The notes beneath the pieces are model-generated. The model did no database searches and was not told where the DNA came from. It saw only the letters and a list, made by a program, of their open reading frames with translations. From NCBI RefSeq assembly GCF_020177265.1, contig NZ_JAIVMC010000004.1:62001-126000 (forward strand): DNA of 64,000 nucleotides, written 5' to 3'. This document shows, in pieces, positions 44,373 to 54,545 of the stretch (positions within the stretch are counted from its first letter, which is position 1; each line of letters begins with the position of its first letter). The DNA is from Pseudooceanicola marinus (GTDB taxonomy: Bacteria; Pseudomonadota; Alphaproteobacteria; Rhodobacterales; Rhodobacteraceae). Position numbers and translations under genes: made by a program.

Positions 44373-44756
44373 TCAGGTCCCCTGCATGGCGGGTTCGAAC
44401 AGGCCGATGCGATTGCCATCGGGGTCGTGGATCACCTGGTAGCGGCCCGGCGGGATCGACAGCAGGGGCCCTTCGGTGGTGGCGCCCGCGGCCAGGGCGC
44501 GTTCGGTCGCCGCCTCCACCGTTTCTGGGACCAGAAGGTGAATCACCGGCCCCTTGCCCCCGGCCACTGGCCCTGCGACCAGGTTGCCGCCCACGCCGCC
44601 GCTGCCGAAGGCGGCGACCCTCTCGGGACCCATCTGGGTGATCGGCATCTCCCAGCCGAAGACCTGGCGGTAGAAGGCGGCGCCGGCCTCCAGGTCGGTG
44701 ACGGGGATCTCGGTCCAGACGGTCGTCAGGGCGGGGGTCTGCATGTCTTGGCTCAT
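44373..44756 (-). CDS. VOC-family protein (glyoxalase/bleomycin-resistance fold)
   Basis: A 127-residue VOC protein with the two beta-alpha-beta modules, TEIPVTDLEAGAAFYRQVFGW at the N terminus and RYQVIHDPDGNRIGLFEP at the C terminus. The classical metal ligands are not all evident, so it may be a ligand binder or use another chemistry. ATG 44756 starts it, with AGGAGACA just upstream. It forms a two-gene unit with the WYL regulator. A palindrome covers the region before its start. Confidence 0.8.
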   Translation of the reverse strand: MSQDMQTPALTTVWTEIPVTDLEAGAAFYRQVFGWEMPITQMGPERVAAFGSGGVGGNLVAGPVAGGKGPVIHLLVPETVEAATERALAAGATTEGPLLSIPPGRYQVIHDPDGNRIGLFEPAMQGT

Positions 44757-44802
44757 GGGGTGTCTCCTGTCAGAGCGGTGATGCGCCCTGTCTGACACAG
44801 CC

Positions 44803-44826
44803 CTGCTGACAGCATCCTGTCAGCAG
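44803..44826. promoter_or_regulatory. Perfect inverted repeat, likely operator of the VOC/WYL unit
   Basis: CTGCTGACAG-catc-CTGTCAGCAG: two perfect 10-base arms (44803-44812 and 44817-44826) with a 4-base spacer, 47 bases before the VOC start. Additional CTGTCAG/CTGTCTGAC half-sites occur close to the start at about 44767-44796. There is no T-run, so it is more operator-like than terminator-like. Confidence 0.65.
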
Positions 44827-44943
44827 CCGTCAGCGTCCAGCGGGAAAGCTGGCGTCTGTCCTGTGGGAGCCGTACTGCCCTGGGTCTGCCAACCGCGCGC
44901 GGCGCCCCGGCAGGTGCCCGGCTGCTGCCGCGGGGGGCACAGC

Positions 44944-45549
44944 CTAGGAGGTGCTCAACTCCGCCGCCGGGATGATCGGGAAGAACTCCCCCGAGGACCG
45001 CACGCCGAACCAGTCCGTGCCCTCGACCTCCTGGGTCTCGCCCAGATCGACCAGCCGGTAGAAGCTCTTGCGGTCGATCAGCGCCTCCAGCCGGTCACGG
45101 ATCAGCACGTAGGGCGAGGGCTCGCCCGTTTCGGGGTCGCGTTCGACGCGGATCGGGTGGTCCGGTCCGGCCGCGGCCTCGTCGGCGACATTGGTCAGGA
45201 AGGTCAGCACCTGCGACTCGCCCTCTCCCTCGACCTCGAAATCAACGGCGACGAAGGGGGCATCATCGACGGTGATGCCGACTTTCTCCACCGGAGTGAC
45301 CAGAAAGTAATCATCGCCATCCTTGCGCAGGATGGTCGAGAACAGCCGCACCAGCTCTGGCCGCCCGATGGGCGTGCCGAGGTAGAACCAGGTGCCATCG
45401 CGGGCAATCCGCATGTCCAGGTCGCCGCAAAAGGGCGGGTTCCACTTGTGGACCGGCGGCAATCCGCGCCCCTTGGCGGCGCGCGCCGAGGCTGCGATGC
45501 TGTCCGCGGAGATATTCACACTATTTTGTGACGACAGTGAATTTATCAT
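44944..45549 (-). CDS. DUF1285 protein
   Basis: A 201-residue protein of the DUF1285 family. Hallmarks are [57 protein letters not shown] and the C-terminal [18 protein letters not shown]. It has no signal or membrane segment and the family function is not established. The frame extends far to the right through the MoxR gene, but ATG 45549 gives the usual length (about 20 residues before the conserved part). It is divergent from the MoxR gene, with a 64-base AT-rich gap. Confidence 0.85.
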   Translation of the reverse strand: MINSLSSQNSVNISADSIAASARAAKGRGLPPVHKWNPPFCGDLDMRIARDGTWFYLGTPIGRPELVRLFSTILRKDGDDYFLVTPVEKVGITVDDAPFVAVDFEVEGEGESQVLTFLTNVADEAAAGPDHPIRVERDPETGEPSPYVLIRDRLEALIDRKSFYRLVDLGETQEVEGTDWFGVRSSGEFFPIIPAAELSTS

Positions 45550-45613
45550 TAACCAACTCGTCGCTACAGTTTCTCTTAACACTATAGAGCATAGCCTGCG
45601 CTGGAGGAATGTC
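45550..45613. promoter_or_regulatory. AT-rich divergent promoter region between DUF1285 and MoxR
   Basis: This gap and its flanks (about 45515-45600) are much richer in A+T than the rest of the window. A -10-like TATAGA occurs at 45583-45588 on the plus strand, but I could not find a good -35. It must hold promoters for both genes. Confidence 0.4.
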
Positions 45614-46666
45614 ATGGGTGAGACCGCCCCCGGAACGACCCAGGAAACCCCCGCCGAGGATCTCGTGGCCGAGATCGAGGCGGTGGAAGCCAAGCTGGCG
45701 CAGGCCAAGGCCTCGATCACGCGGCGCTTTGTCGGCCAGGAACAGGTGGTCGATCTGACCCTGTCCTCGCTGCTCTGCGGCGGGCATGCCCTGCTGATCG
45801 GCCTGCCGGGCCTGGGCAAGACGCGGCTGGTGGAAACCCTGTCTACGGTGATGGGGCTGGATGGCAACCGCATCCAGTTCACGCCCGATCTGATGCCCGC
45901 CGACATCCTGGGCTCCGAGGTGCTGGAAACCGGCGAGGACGGCAGCCGTGCCTTCCGGTTCCTGCAGGGGCCGATCTTCTGCCAGCTTCTGATGGCGGAT
46001 GAGATCAACCGCGCCTCGCCCCGGACCCAGTCGGCCCTGCTGCAGGCGATGCAGGAAAAGGTGGTGACCGTGGCCGGCGAGGATCGTGAACTGGGCCGTC
46101 CCTTCCACGTGCTCGCCACCCAGAACCCGATCGAACAGGAAGGCACCTATCCGCTGCCCGAGGCGCAGCTGGACCGTTTCCTGGTGAAGATCGACGTGCT
46201 CTACCCCGACCGCGACACCGAACGCGCGATCCTGCTGTCCACCACCGGCGCCACCGAGGACGAGGCGCATGCCATCTTCACCGCCGAGGAGCTGATCGCC
46301 GCGCAATCCCTGCTGCGCCGCATGCCCGTGGGCGAATCGATCGTCGAGATGATCCTGGACCTGGTGCGCGCCTGCCGCCCCGACGACGTCACCGCGCCGG
46401 AACGGGTGCGCGACACCGTGTCCTGGGGCCCCGGCCCCCGCGCCGCTCAGGCCCTGATGCTGACCGTGCGCGCCCGCGCCATGCTGCAGGGCCGTCTGGC
46501 CCCCGCGCCCGAGGACGTGCTGGCCATGGCGCAGCCCGTCTTGTCGCACCGCATGGGCCTGAACTTCGCCGCTCGTGCCCGGGGCGATGACCTCGACGGG
46601 CTGATCGCCGAGATCGCGCAGGACGTGATCGGTGGCGCCGCCAAGGGGAGCGGGGCCGCGGCGTGA
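45614..46666 (+). CDS. MoxR-type AAA+ ATPase
   Basis: A 350-residue AAA+ ATPase. Walker A is GLPGLGKT (63-70) and Walker B is [10 protein letters not shown] (about 126-135). Sensor 1 is in [24 protein letters not shown]-type sequence. MoxR proteins act with VWA-domain proteins in the maturation of enzymes or envelope complexes. The in-frame region before 45614 is open, but ATG 45614 has a GGAGGAA ribosome-binding site. Its stop overlaps the GTG of the DUF58 gene. Confidence 0.93.
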   Translation: MGETAPGTTQETPAEDLVAEIEAVEAKLAQAKASITRRFVGQEQVVDLTLSSLLCGGHALLIGLPGLGKTRLVETLSTVMGLDGNRIQFTPDLMPADILGSEVLETGEDGSRAFRFLQGPIFCQLLMADEINRASPRTQSALLQAMQEKVVTVAGEDRELGRPFHVLATQNPIEQEGTYPLPEAQLDRFLVKIDVLYPDRDTERAILLSTTGATEDEAHAIFTAEELIAAQSLLRRMPVGESIVEMILDLVRACRPDDVTAPERVRDTVSWGPGPRAAQALMLTVRARAMLQGRLAPAPEDVLAMAQPVLSHRMGLNFAARARGDDLDGLIAEIAQDVIGGAAKGSGAAA

Positions 46667-47538
46667 GGACACCGGCCGCCCTTCGACACCGCGCCGAGGA
46701 GGAGGCCGCCCGCCTGCCGCCGCTGCTGGCGCGGGCCGAGCAGCTGGCCGGCACCGTCCTGCTGGGCGACCACGGTCGCCGCCGCGCAGGGCTGGGCGAT
46801 GACTTCTGGCAATACCGCCCGGTGCAGCCGGGCGACCCGCGCCGCATGATCGACTGGCGCCGCTCCGCTCGGTCCGACGACCGTTTCGTGCGCGAACGCG
46901 AATGGCAGATCGCGCAGAGCGTCATGCTCTGGGTCGATCAGTCGGCGTCCATGTCCTTCACCTCGAACGACAAGACCCTTCCCGAAAAGGGTGACCGCGC
47001 CCGCGACATTGCCCTGGCGACGGCCATCCTGCTGATCCGGGGCGGCGAACGCGTGGGCCTGACCGGCACCCTGCTGCCGCCGCGCCGGGGGCAGAACCAG
47101 GTGCTGCGCCTGGCCGAGTTCTTCAGCCGCGCCAGCGACGAGGATTTCGGCGTGCCCGAACATCGCGCCATGCTGCCCAATGCCCGCGCCCTTTTCGTCA
47201 GTGATTTCCTCGGCCCCATCGACGGGCTGACCATCGCGCTGACCAAGGCCGCCGACCGCGGCGTGCGCGGCGTGCTGTTGCAGGTGCTGGACCCGGTGGA
47301 GGAGGCCTTCCCCTTCCATGGCCGCACCATTTTCGAAAGCATGGGGGGCACCGTCGCCCATGAAACGCTGAAGGCGAGCGAGCTGAAGGATCGCTATCTC
47401 GCCCGCCTGGGGGAACGCAAAGAGCATCTGACGCAGCTTTGCGCCGCGACCGGCTGGCAATACGGCCAGCATCATACCTCCGCCTCGGCCCAGAGCGCGC
47501 TGCTGTGGGTCTGGCAGGCGCTGGATCGGGGGGTGTGA
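46663..47538 (+). CDS. DUF58 (VWA-like) protein
   Basis: A 291-residue DUF58 protein. The family core is DFWQYRPVQPGDPRRMIDWRR, and a von Willebrand A-like metal site begins at LWVDQSASMSF (DxSxS). It starts with GTG in a 4-base GTGA overlap with the MoxR stop, and its own stop overlaps the next ATG by one base (TGATG), so translation is coupled along the operon. DUF58 and MoxR are constant companions in Bat-like systems. Confidence 0.92.
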   Translation: MRTPAALRHRAEEEAARLPPLLARAEQLAGTVLLGDHGRRRAGLGDDFWQYRPVQPGDPRRMIDWRRSARSDDRFVREREWQIAQSVMLWVDQSASMSFTSNDKTLPEKGDRARDIALATAILLIRGGERVGLTGTLLPPRRGQNQVLRLAEFFSRASDEDFGVPEHRAMLPNARALFVSDFLGPIDGLTIALTKAADRGVRGVLLQVLDPVEEAFPFHGRTIFESMGGTVAHETLKASELKDRYLARLGERKEHLTQLCAATGWQYGQHHTSASAQSALLWVWQALDRGV

Positions 47539-50363
47539 TGCTGGGACCTGTCGGATTCGCCGCGCCCTGGTTGCTGCTGGCCCTGGTGGCCCTGCCCATC
47601 CTGTGGCTGATCCTGCGCGCGGTGCCGCCCGCGCCGGTGCGCCGGCGCTTCCCCGGCGTGGCCCTGCTGCTGGGCCTGAAGGACGATGAAAGCGTCAGCG
47701 ACCGCACGCCCTGGTGGCTCTTGCTGCTGCGCATGCTGGCCGTGGCCGCGGTGATCATCGGCCTCGCCGGTCCCGTGCTGAACCCCGAGGACCGCGCGGC
47801 GGAGGGCAGCGATAGCCCGCTTCTGCTGCTGCTTGACGGCAGCTGGGCCAGTGCCGCCGACTGGCCGCGCCAGGAAGAGGCCGCCGAGACCCTGCTGGAG
47901 GATGCGGCCCGCGCAGGCCGCACCGCCGCCGTCATCCGCCTGACCACCCCCGAACCGCCCGTGTTCCAGACCCCGGAAACCTGGGTCACCCGCCTGCCGG
48001 GCCTGGCCCCTGAACCCTGGGAGCCCCGCGACAGCGAGGACGAGGCCATGGCCCGCACGATCGAGGCGATCGGCGCGCTGGACAGCGGGATCGAGACCGT
48101 CTGGATCTCCGACGGCCTGGACCGGCCCGGGCGCGAGGCCCTGCTGGAGGCCGTCGAGGCCCGCGGCCCGGTGCGCGTGCTGGAAACCGGCGGCGACGTG
48201 CTGGCCCTGCGTCCGCCCGCCTTCGCCGATGGCGCGGTGCAGCTGACCGCGATCCGCGCCGCCCGCGACCTCGACCGCGCCCAGACCGTCACCGTGCAGG
48301 CCCATGGCCGCGACCCGGCGGGCGTCATGCGCGTGCTGGAGCAGGCCGAGATGACCTTCGACGCCGGGGCCGCCCTGGCCCGCACCGAGATGGTCCTGCC
48401 GGCCGAGATCCGGGCACGGCTGACCCATTTCGCCCTCGCCGGCACCCGCTCTGCCGGGGCCGTGGCGCTGACCGACGACGGGCTGCGCCGGCGCGAGGTC
48501 GCGCTGATCGCAGGGCGCGACGACCGCGAGGCGCTGGAGCTGCTGTCGCCGCTGCACTACCTGCAAAGCGCGCTGGAAACCAACGCCGACCTGCTGCATG
48601 GCGCCCTGACCGACGTGCTGCCCGCCAACCCCGACGTGGTGGTGCTGGCCGATGTGGCCACCCTCTCGGACGGCGAGGCCGAGGCCCTGACGGAGTGGGT
48701 CGAGGGCGGCGGGATGCTCCTGCGCTTTGCCGGCCCGCGCCTGGCCGCCAGCGATGTCAGCCGGGCCGAGGAAGACCCGCTGATGCCCGTGCGCCTGCGC
48801 GCCGGCGGGCGCAGCCTGGGCGGCGCCATGTCCTGGGGCGATCCGAAGACCCTGGCGCCCTTCGACGACGACAGCCCCTTTGCCGGTCTGCCGGTGCCCG
48901 AAGACGTCACCGTGTCCTCGCAGGTCATGGCCCAGCCCGATCCGACCCTGGCCGAACGCTCCATCGCGCGGCTCAGCGATGGCACGCCGCTGGTCACCCG
49001 CAAGGCGATCGGGCAGGGGCAGGTCGTGCTGTTCCACGTCACCGCCAACGCCGAATGGTCCACCCTGCCGCTGTCGGGTCTCTTCGTTGGCATGCTGGAA
49101 CGGCTGTCGGTGTCCTCGGTCAACACCCGCCCCGCTGCAGAGGAGATCGAGGGCAGCACCTGGGCGCCCGAACGGGTGATGGACGCCTTCGGCACCATCT
49201 CCAACGCCGGGACCCTGCCGGGGGTGGACGGGGCCGACCTGATCGCTGCGCCGCTAGGGCCGGACCTGCAACCGGGTCTCTATCGCAGTGAGGACCGCGC
49301 CATCGCCCGCAACGTGATGGGGACCGAAACCTCGATCGCGCCCGCCCGCTGGCCTGGCCGCGTGGCGGTGCAGGGTCTGGTGCCGCCGGTCGAGCGCCCC
49401 CTGGGCGGGTTCCTTCTGGGGCTGGCGCTGTTGCTGCTGCTGGCCGATATCCTGGCCTCGCTGGCCCTGTCGGGGCGGCTGCGCGGGACCCGTGCCGCGG
49501 GCGCCTCCGCCGTGCTGGCCCTGGCCCTGCTGCTGCCCGCGCCCCAGGTGGCCCGCGCGCAGGAAACGCAGGGACAGGAGACGCGGGGGCAGGCAGCGCA
49601 GGAGGCCGAGGATTTCGCCCTCGCCGCCACCCAGGAGACCGTGCTGGCCCATGTGCTGACCGGCAACGACCGGGTCGACGACCTGGCGCAGGCGGGGCTG
49701 CGCGGGCTGTCCGATACGCTCTACTTCCGCACCTCGGTCGAACCGGCCGCGCCCATGGGGGTGAACCTGGAAACGGATGAGCTGTCGCTGTTCCCGTTCC
49801 TCTACTGGCCCGTCACCGCCGATCAGCCGATCCCGTCGGATGCGGCCTATGCCAAGCTGAACCGCTACCTGCGCAGCGGCGGGATGATCCTCTTCGACAC
49901 CCGGGACGGTGATGTCGCGGGCTTCGGCGCCGCCACGCCGGAAGGGCGGCGGCTGCAGGACCTGGCCCGGCCGCTGGACGTGCCGGCGCTGGAACAGATG
50001 CCCGAAGATCACGTGCTGACCCGCACCTTCTACCTGCTGCAGGACTTTCCCGGCCGCTACGTCGGCGCCCCCGTCTGGGTGGAGGCCGCGCCCGCGGATG
50101 CCGAGCAGATCGAGGGGATGCCCTTCCGCAACCTCAACGACGGGGTGACGCCGGTGGTCATCGGCGGCAACGACTGGGCCGCCGCCTGGGCCGTGGGCGA
50201 GGACGGGCTGCCACTGCTGCCCGTGGGGTCCGGCATGGGCGGCGAACGCCAACGCGAGATCGCCTATCGCTTCGGCGTGAACCTGGTGATGCACGTGCTG
50301 ACCGGGAACTACAAATCCGACCAGGTCCACGTGCCTGCGCTGCTGGACCGGCTGGGGAACTAG
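47538..50363 (+). CDS. DUF4159 membrane protein with BatA-like N terminus
   Basis: A 941-residue protein. The N-terminal part (about 1-85) has two hydrophobic segments and RRRFPGVALLLGLKDDE-type sequence like BatA/aerotolerance N-terminal domains. A long region with a VWA-like topology follows (LLLLLDGSWASAADWP onward). A hydrophobic segment lies at about 630-665. The DUF4159 domain is at the C terminus (about 700-941), with SGGMILFDTRD and GGERQREIAYRFGVNLVMHVLTG. Most of the protein is expected outside the cytoplasm. It is translationally coupled to DUF58. Function is unknown. Confidence 0.85.
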   Translation: MLGPVGFAAPWLLLALVALPILWLILRAVPPAPVRRRFPGVALLLGLKDDESVSDRTPWWLLLLRMLAVAAVIIGLAGPVLNPEDRAAEGSDSPLLLLLDGSWASAADWPRQEEAAETLLEDAARAGRTAAVIRLTTPEPPVFQTPETWVTRLPGLAPEPWEPRDSEDEAMARTIEAIGALDSGIETVWISDGLDRPGREALLEAVEARGPVRVLETGGDVLALRPPAFADGAVQLTAIRAARDLDRAQTVTVQAHGRDPAGVMRVLEQAEMTFDAGAALARTEMVLPAEIRARLTHFALAGTRSAGAVALTDDGLRRREVALIAGRDDREALELLSPLHYLQSALETNADLLHGALTDVLPANPDVVVLADVATLSDGEAEALTEWVEGGGMLLRFAGPRLAASDVSRAEEDPLMPVRLRAGGRSLGGAMSWGDPKTLAPFDDDSPFAGLPVPEDVTVSSQVMAQPDPTLAERSIARLSDGTPLVTRKAIGQGQVVLFHVTANAEWSTLPLSGLFVGMLERLSVSSVNTRPAAEEIEGSTWAPERVMDAFGTISNAGTLPGVDGADLIAAPLGPDLQPGLYRSEDRAIARNVMGTETSIAPARWPGRVAVQGLVPPVERPLGGFLLGLALLLLLADILASLALSGRLRGTRAAGASAVLALALLLPAPQVARAQETQGQETRGQAAQEAEDFALAATQETVLAHVLTGNDRVDDLAQAGLRGLSDTLYFRTSVEPAAPMGVNLETDELSLFPFLYWPVTADQPIPSDAAYAKLNRYLRSGGMILFDTRDGDVAGFGAATPEGRRLQDLARPLDVPALEQMPEDHVLTRTFYLLQDFPGRYVGAPVWVEAAPADAEQIEGMPFRNLNDGVTPVVIGGNDWAAAWAVGEDGLPLLPVGSGMGGERQREIAYRFGVNLVMHVLTGNYKSDQVHVPALLDRLGN

Positions 50364-50366
50364 GCC

Positions 50367-52418
50367 ATGCTTGGACAGATCATCTTCGACCCGCTTCTGC
50401 CCTGGGCCGTCTGGGCCGTTCTGGCCGCGCTGACGGTGACGGGCGTGGTCCTGGCGGTCTGGCGCGGGCTTGCCGGCTGGGCCTGGCGCGGCGCGGCGGC
50501 GGCGGTGGTGCTGGCGGCGCTGGCCGGTCCCTCGTTGCGGCAGGAGGATCGCAGCCCGCTGTCGGACATCGTGTTGCTGGTCGAGGATCGCTCTGCCTCG
50601 CAACGCCTGGGCGACCGCGCGGCACAGACGGAACAGGCCGCCGAAACCCTCGCCGCCCGCATCGCCGCGCGCGACAATACCGAGCTGCGCCGGATCGAGG
50701 TCGGCGATGGTGAGGGCGACAGCGGCACCCTGCTGATGACCGCCCTCAGCGAGGCCCTGGCGGAGGAGCCGCGCGGGCGCATCGCCGGGGTGATCCTGCT
50801 CTCCGACGGGCGGGTGCATGACATCGACCAGCTGCCCGGCCTGCCCGCGCCGATGCACCTGCTGCTGTCCGGCACGCCCGAGGACTGGGACCGCCGGTTG
50901 ATGGTCAGCAATGCCCCGGCCTTCGGCATCCTGGGCGAGGAGGTCCTGCTGACCCTGCGGATCGAGGACGAAGGCGCCGTGCCCGAGGACCTGGGCGAGG
51001 TGGCCGAGCTGGCCATTTCCGTCGATGGCGGCCCGCCGCAAAGCTACGGTCTGCCCGTGGGCGAGGAGGTCGAGATCCCGGTCGTGCTGCCGCACGGCGG
51101 GCGCAACGTAATCCGCTTCACCACGCCCGAACAGGATGGCGAGCTGACCGATCGCAACAATTCCGCCATCGTGCAGATGAACGGCGTGCGCGACCGGCTG
51201 TCGGTCCTGCTGGTCTCCGGCGAGCCGCATCCGGGCGGGCGCACCTGGCGCAACCTGCTGAAATCAGACAGTTCCGTCGACCTGGTGCATTTCACCATCC
51301 TGCGGCCACCGTCGAAACAGGACGGCGTGCCGGTGTCGGAACTGTCGCTGATCGCCTTCCCCACGCGGGAGCTGTTCATGGACAAGATCGAGGATTTCGA
51401 CCTCATCATCTTCGATCGCTACAAACGGCGCGGTATCTTGCCGGCGCTCTACCTCGACAACATCCGCAACTACGTGGAAACGGGCGGCGCGGTTCTGATC
51501 GCCGCCGGGCCCGATTTCGCCTCGGCCGAGTCGCTCTACCGCTCGCCTCTGGCCGAGGTGCTGCCGGGCCGGCCCACGGCGCGGGTGGTGGAGGAGGGCT
51601 ATCGCCCTGCCGTCACCGACCTGGGCCATCGTCACCCGGTCACCGCCGGGCTGGAGGAGGCCTGGGACGGCGACTGGGGCCGCTGGATGCGTCAAGTCGA
51701 GCTGACCCCGGAACGCGGCCAGGTGGTGATGTCAGGCGCGGGTGACCGGCCGTTGCTGATCCTCGACCGGGTGGGCGAGGGCCGTGTGGCGCAACTGGCC
51801 TCCGATCAGCCCTGGCTGTGGAATCGCGGCTTCGAGGGCGGCGGGCCGCAGCTGGAATTGCTGCGCCGCCTGGCCCATTGGATGATGAAGGAACCCGAGC
51901 TGGAGGAGGAGGCCCTGACCGCCGAGGCTCAGGGGCAGCGGATGGTGATCACCCGCCGGTCGCTGTCGGACAGCGTGGGCGGCGTCACCGTGATCGCGCC
52001 CGACGGGACCGAGACGGAGCTGGCGCTGGAGGAGGTCTCGCCCGGGCGTTTCCAGGCCCAGTTCGAAGGCCCCGAGATTGGCCTTTACCGGCTGACCTCC
52101 GGTGATCTGAGCTCCGTCATCGGCCTTGGCCCTGCCGCGCCCCGCGAGTTCGAGGAGACGATTGCCAGCGGCGACGTGATGGCCGAGGCGGTGGAGGCCA
52201 CGCGCGGCGGGGTGCGCAATCTCTCCGACGGTCTGCCCGGCCTGCGCGACGTGCGACCCGGGCGTCCGGCGGCGGGGCGCGGCTGGATCGGCCTGACCCC
52301 GCGCGAGGCTTACGAGACCCGCTCGGTCCGCCAGATCCCGCTTCTGCCGCCCTGGCTGGTCCTGCTGCTGTCGGCGGGCCTTATCCTGGCAGGCTGGCTG
52401 CGCGAAGGGCGCCGCTGA
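50367..52418 (+). CDS. Large membrane protein with class I glutamine-amidotransferase-like fold
   Basis: A 683-residue protein with two N-terminal hydrophobic segments (about 8-60) and one at the C terminus (about 655-675). Between them is a VWA-like segment beginning DIVLLVEDRSASQ. A GATase1-like (ThuA/BatB-type) domain lies at about 270-400, with LSVLLVSGEPHPGGRTWRNLL and DFDLIIFDRY. No catalytic cysteine triad is evident, so amidotransferase activity is unlikely. It starts 3 bases after the DUF4159 gene. It completes the four-gene Bat-like block, which ends here. Confidence 0.85.
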   Translation: MLGQIIFDPLLPWAVWAVLAALTVTGVVLAVWRGLAGWAWRGAAAAVVLAALAGPSLRQEDRSPLSDIVLLVEDRSASQRLGDRAAQTEQAAETLAARIAARDNTELRRIEVGDGEGDSGTLLMTALSEALAEEPRGRIAGVILLSDGRVHDIDQLPGLPAPMHLLLSGTPEDWDRRLMVSNAPAFGILGEEVLLTLRIEDEGAVPEDLGEVAELAISVDGGPPQSYGLPVGEEVEIPVVLPHGGRNVIRFTTPEQDGELTDRNNSAIVQMNGVRDRLSVLLVSGEPHPGGRTWRNLLKSDSSVDLVHFTILRPPSKQDGVPVSELSLIAFPTRELFMDKIEDFDLIIFDRYKRRGILPALYLDNIRNYVETGGAVLIAAGPDFASAESLYRSPLAEVLPGRPTARVVEEGYRPAVTDLGHRHPVTAGLEEAWDGDWGRWMRQVELTPERGQVVMSGAGDRPLLILDRVGEGRVAQLASDQPWLWNRGFEGGGPQLELLRRLAHWMMKEPELEEEALTAEAQGQRMVITRRSLSDSVGGVTVIAPDGTETELALEEVSPGRFQAQFEGPEIGLYRLTSGDLSSVIGLGPAAPREFEETIASGDVMAEAVEATRGGVRNLSDGLPGLRDVRPGRPAAGRGWIGLTPREAYETRSVRQIPLLPPWLVLLLSAGLILAGWLREGRR

Positions 52419-52430
52419 GGGGCCCTCCGC

Positions 52431-53399
52431 TCAGGTCCCGGCGGCGATCCGGCAGGCCAGCCACAGCCGCGCCTTGCGCGCGCTCAGCTCGTCACAGGGC
52501 AGGACGCCAAGCGCGGTGATCTCGGCCATGCAGCCGGGGTAGTCGTAATCCGGCCCCAGCCGACCCGACAGGGTGGAGGAGGTGACGGCCATCGGCACGC
52601 CGGCCTCGCGCAGCGCGGCGATCTCGGGCATCCAGTCGGGCGGCACCTGGCCGCGCCCCAGCCCGTCCAGCACCAGCCCCTGCGCCCCGCTGTCCACGGC
52701 GGCGCGCAGCAGCAGAGGCGAGGCTTCCATCGCGGCCGGCAGGATGTCGACCCGGGGCAGGGGGGCGGTGAGGCCCGGGAACCGTTCCGGCAGGTGCGCC
52801 GGGCGGCGCATGTCGATGAAGGCGCCGTCGACCAGCCCAAGCGCCCCGTGCCCGGGCGAATCGAACCCGCGCAGCCGGTGGGAGCTGACCTTGCGTACAT
52901 GCAGGGCCTCATGCACCTCCTGGTCGAAGACCAGCAGCGCGCCCGCGCCCCGCGCCGCCGGGTGCGCCGCCACGGTGATCGCATCGCGGATGTTCGGCCC
53001 CGCGTCGGACCCCAGGGCATAGGGCACCCGCTGCGCCCCGGTCAGCACCAGCCCGGCGCCCGGCAGATCGCAGATCATGTCGAGCAGGAAGGCGCTGTCC
53101 TCCAGCGTGTCGGTGCCCTGCGACACGACCACGCCCGCCGCGCCCTCGGCCACCGCGGCTTGCGCCGCATCGCGCACGGCGAAGAGATCGGCGAAGGTCA
53201 GCGCGTTGGAGGCCTTCTGCGCCAGGGTCTCGACCTGCAGCGTGACGGGGGTGTCGAGGCCAAGCGCCTCGATCAGTGCCTCGCCCGTCATGGCGCCGGC
53301 CCGTGCCCGCCCGCTGTCGCTACGGATCGAGGCGATGGTGCCGCCAAGGGCGATCAGGGTGATCTTGGGTTGCGTGCCGGTCTGGGGGGTATCGGTCAT
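52431..53399 (-). CDS. L-asparaginase family protein
   Basis: A 322-residue asparaginase/glutaminase-family amidohydrolase. The first nucleophile is Thr21 in ALGGTIAS. The second conserved pair is Thr96-Asp97 in [14 protein letters not shown], with VVLTGAQR-like LVLTGAQR and SSTLSGRLG later. No signal peptide is visible, so it should be cytoplasmic. The long open frame to the right is a shadow; ATG 53399 (or ATG 53420) is the true start. The 12-base gap separates it, convergently, from the preceding operon. Confidence 0.88.
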   Translation of the reverse strand: MTDTPQTGTQPKITLIALGGTIASIRSDSGRARAGAMTGEALIEALGLDTPVTLQVETLAQKASNALTFADLFAVRDAAQAAVAEGAAGVVVSQGTDTLEDSAFLLDMICDLPGAGLVLTGAQRVPYALGSDAGPNIRDAITVAAHPAARGAGALLVFDQEVHEALHVRKVSSHRLRGFDSPGHGALGLVDGAFIDMRRPAHLPERFPGLTAPLPRVDILPAAMEASPLLLRAAVDSGAQGLVLDGLGRGQVPPDWMPEIAALREAGVPMAVTSSTLSGRLGPDYDYPGCMAEITALGVLPCDELSARKARLWLACRIAAGT

Positions 53400-53663
53400 G
53401 GGGGCCTCGCTGCGGGTCATCCAGCCCTTTCGATAACCTGCCCGCCCCGTCTTGCCCAGAGGCGGAGGCGGCGACGACCATGGTGGGGGCTGCGCAAAAG
53501 CAGGGAGGCCCAGGGGGCCGCGCGCCTGCCTGCGAAACCGGCAGGACGGGGGGCAAACCGGCCCTCGCTGCGGAAAGTCTTGGCGCGCGGTGCCCGTTCG
53601 CTCGACAGCGAGGCCTGCGCCGGTGTCGCCTGTCTGCAAGGACGCGACAGGAGGGGCAATCCC

Positions 53664-54545
53664 ATGGCAGAGAAAGAAATTCTGGTCGGTTTCGGCGTGG
53701 ACGTAGACGCGGTGGCGGGCTGGCTCGGCTCCTACGGGGGCGAGGACAGCCCCGACGACATCTCGCGCGGCATGTTCGCGGGCGAGGTGGGCGTGCCGCG
53801 CCTGCTGCGGCTCTTCGAGCGGTACAATCTGACCACCACCTGGTTCATGCCCGGCCATTCGATCGAGACCTTCCCCGAGCAGATGAAGGCCGTGGCGGAG
53901 GCCGGCCACGAGGTCGGCGTGCATGGCTACAGCCACGAAAATCCCATCGCCATGACACGTGAGCAGGAAGAGGCGGTGCTGGACCATTGCATCGAGCTGA
54001 TCACGAAACTGACCGGCAGGAAACCCCGGGGCTATGTCGCGCCCTGGTGGGAATTTTCCAACGTCACCAACGAGTTGCTGCTGGAGCGCGGGATCTTCTA
54101 CGACCATTCCCTGATGCATGACGACCACACCCCCTACCGGGTGCGCGTCGGCGACAGCTGGACCAAGATCGACTACACCGCCCACGCGCAGGACTGGATG
54201 AAACCGCTGGTGCGCGGCGCCGAAACCGACCTGATCGAGATCCCGGCCAGTTGGTATCTGGATGACCTGCCGCCGATGATGTTCATCAAGGGCAGCCCCA
54301 ATTCGCACGGCTTCGTCAATCCGCGCGACATCGAACAGCTGTGGCGCGACCAGTTCGACTGGGTCTACCGCGAAATGGACTACGCGATCTTCCCGATCAC
54401 CATTCACCCCGACGTGTCGGGCCGTCCGCAGGTTCTGATGATGCTGGAACGGCTGATCAAGCATTTCCAGGCCCATGAGGGCGTGCGCTTCGTCACCATG
54501 GAAGAGATGGCCGAGGATTACGACCGTCGCTTCCCTCGCGCCTGA
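53664..54545 (+). CDS. Cyclic imide hydrolase / HpPgdA-family metal-dependent hydrolase
   Basis: A 293-residue NodB-fold protein. It strongly recalls the family containing Helicobacter pylori HpPgdA and Pseudomonas cyclic imide hydrolase: [49 protein letters not shown] and [14 protein letters not shown]. Metal ligands by comparison are Asp15, His87 and His91. Peptidoglycan deacetylation has been proposed for one member, but the lack of a signal peptide and the neighbours (CobW, deaminase) favour hydrolysis of a small cyclic imide or amide in the cytoplasm. ATG 53664 follows GGAGGGGC. Its stop shares one base with the next start. Confidence 0.85.
   Translation: MAEKEILVGFGVDVDAVAGWLGSYGGEDSPDDISRGMFAGEVGVPRLLRLFERYNLTTTWFMPGHSIETFPEQMKAVAEAGHEVGVHGYSHENPIAMTREQEEAVLDHCIELITKLTGRKPRGYVAPWWEFSNVTNELLLERGIFYDHSLMHDDHTPYRVRVGDSWTKIDYTAHAQDWMKPLVRGAETDLIEIPASWYLDDLPPMMFIKGSPNSHGFVNPRDIEQLWRDQFDWVYREMDYAIFPITIHPDVSGRPQVLMMLERLIKHFQAHEGVRFVTMEEMAEDYDRRFPRA

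Noticed and set aside
44385-44410. GGGTTCGAACAGG, resembling a tRNA T-arm
   Set aside because: It lies within the 3' end of the VOC gene and no matching acceptor, D- or anticodon arms are present. Similar GTTCGAA words at 5691 and 15474 are also coding.
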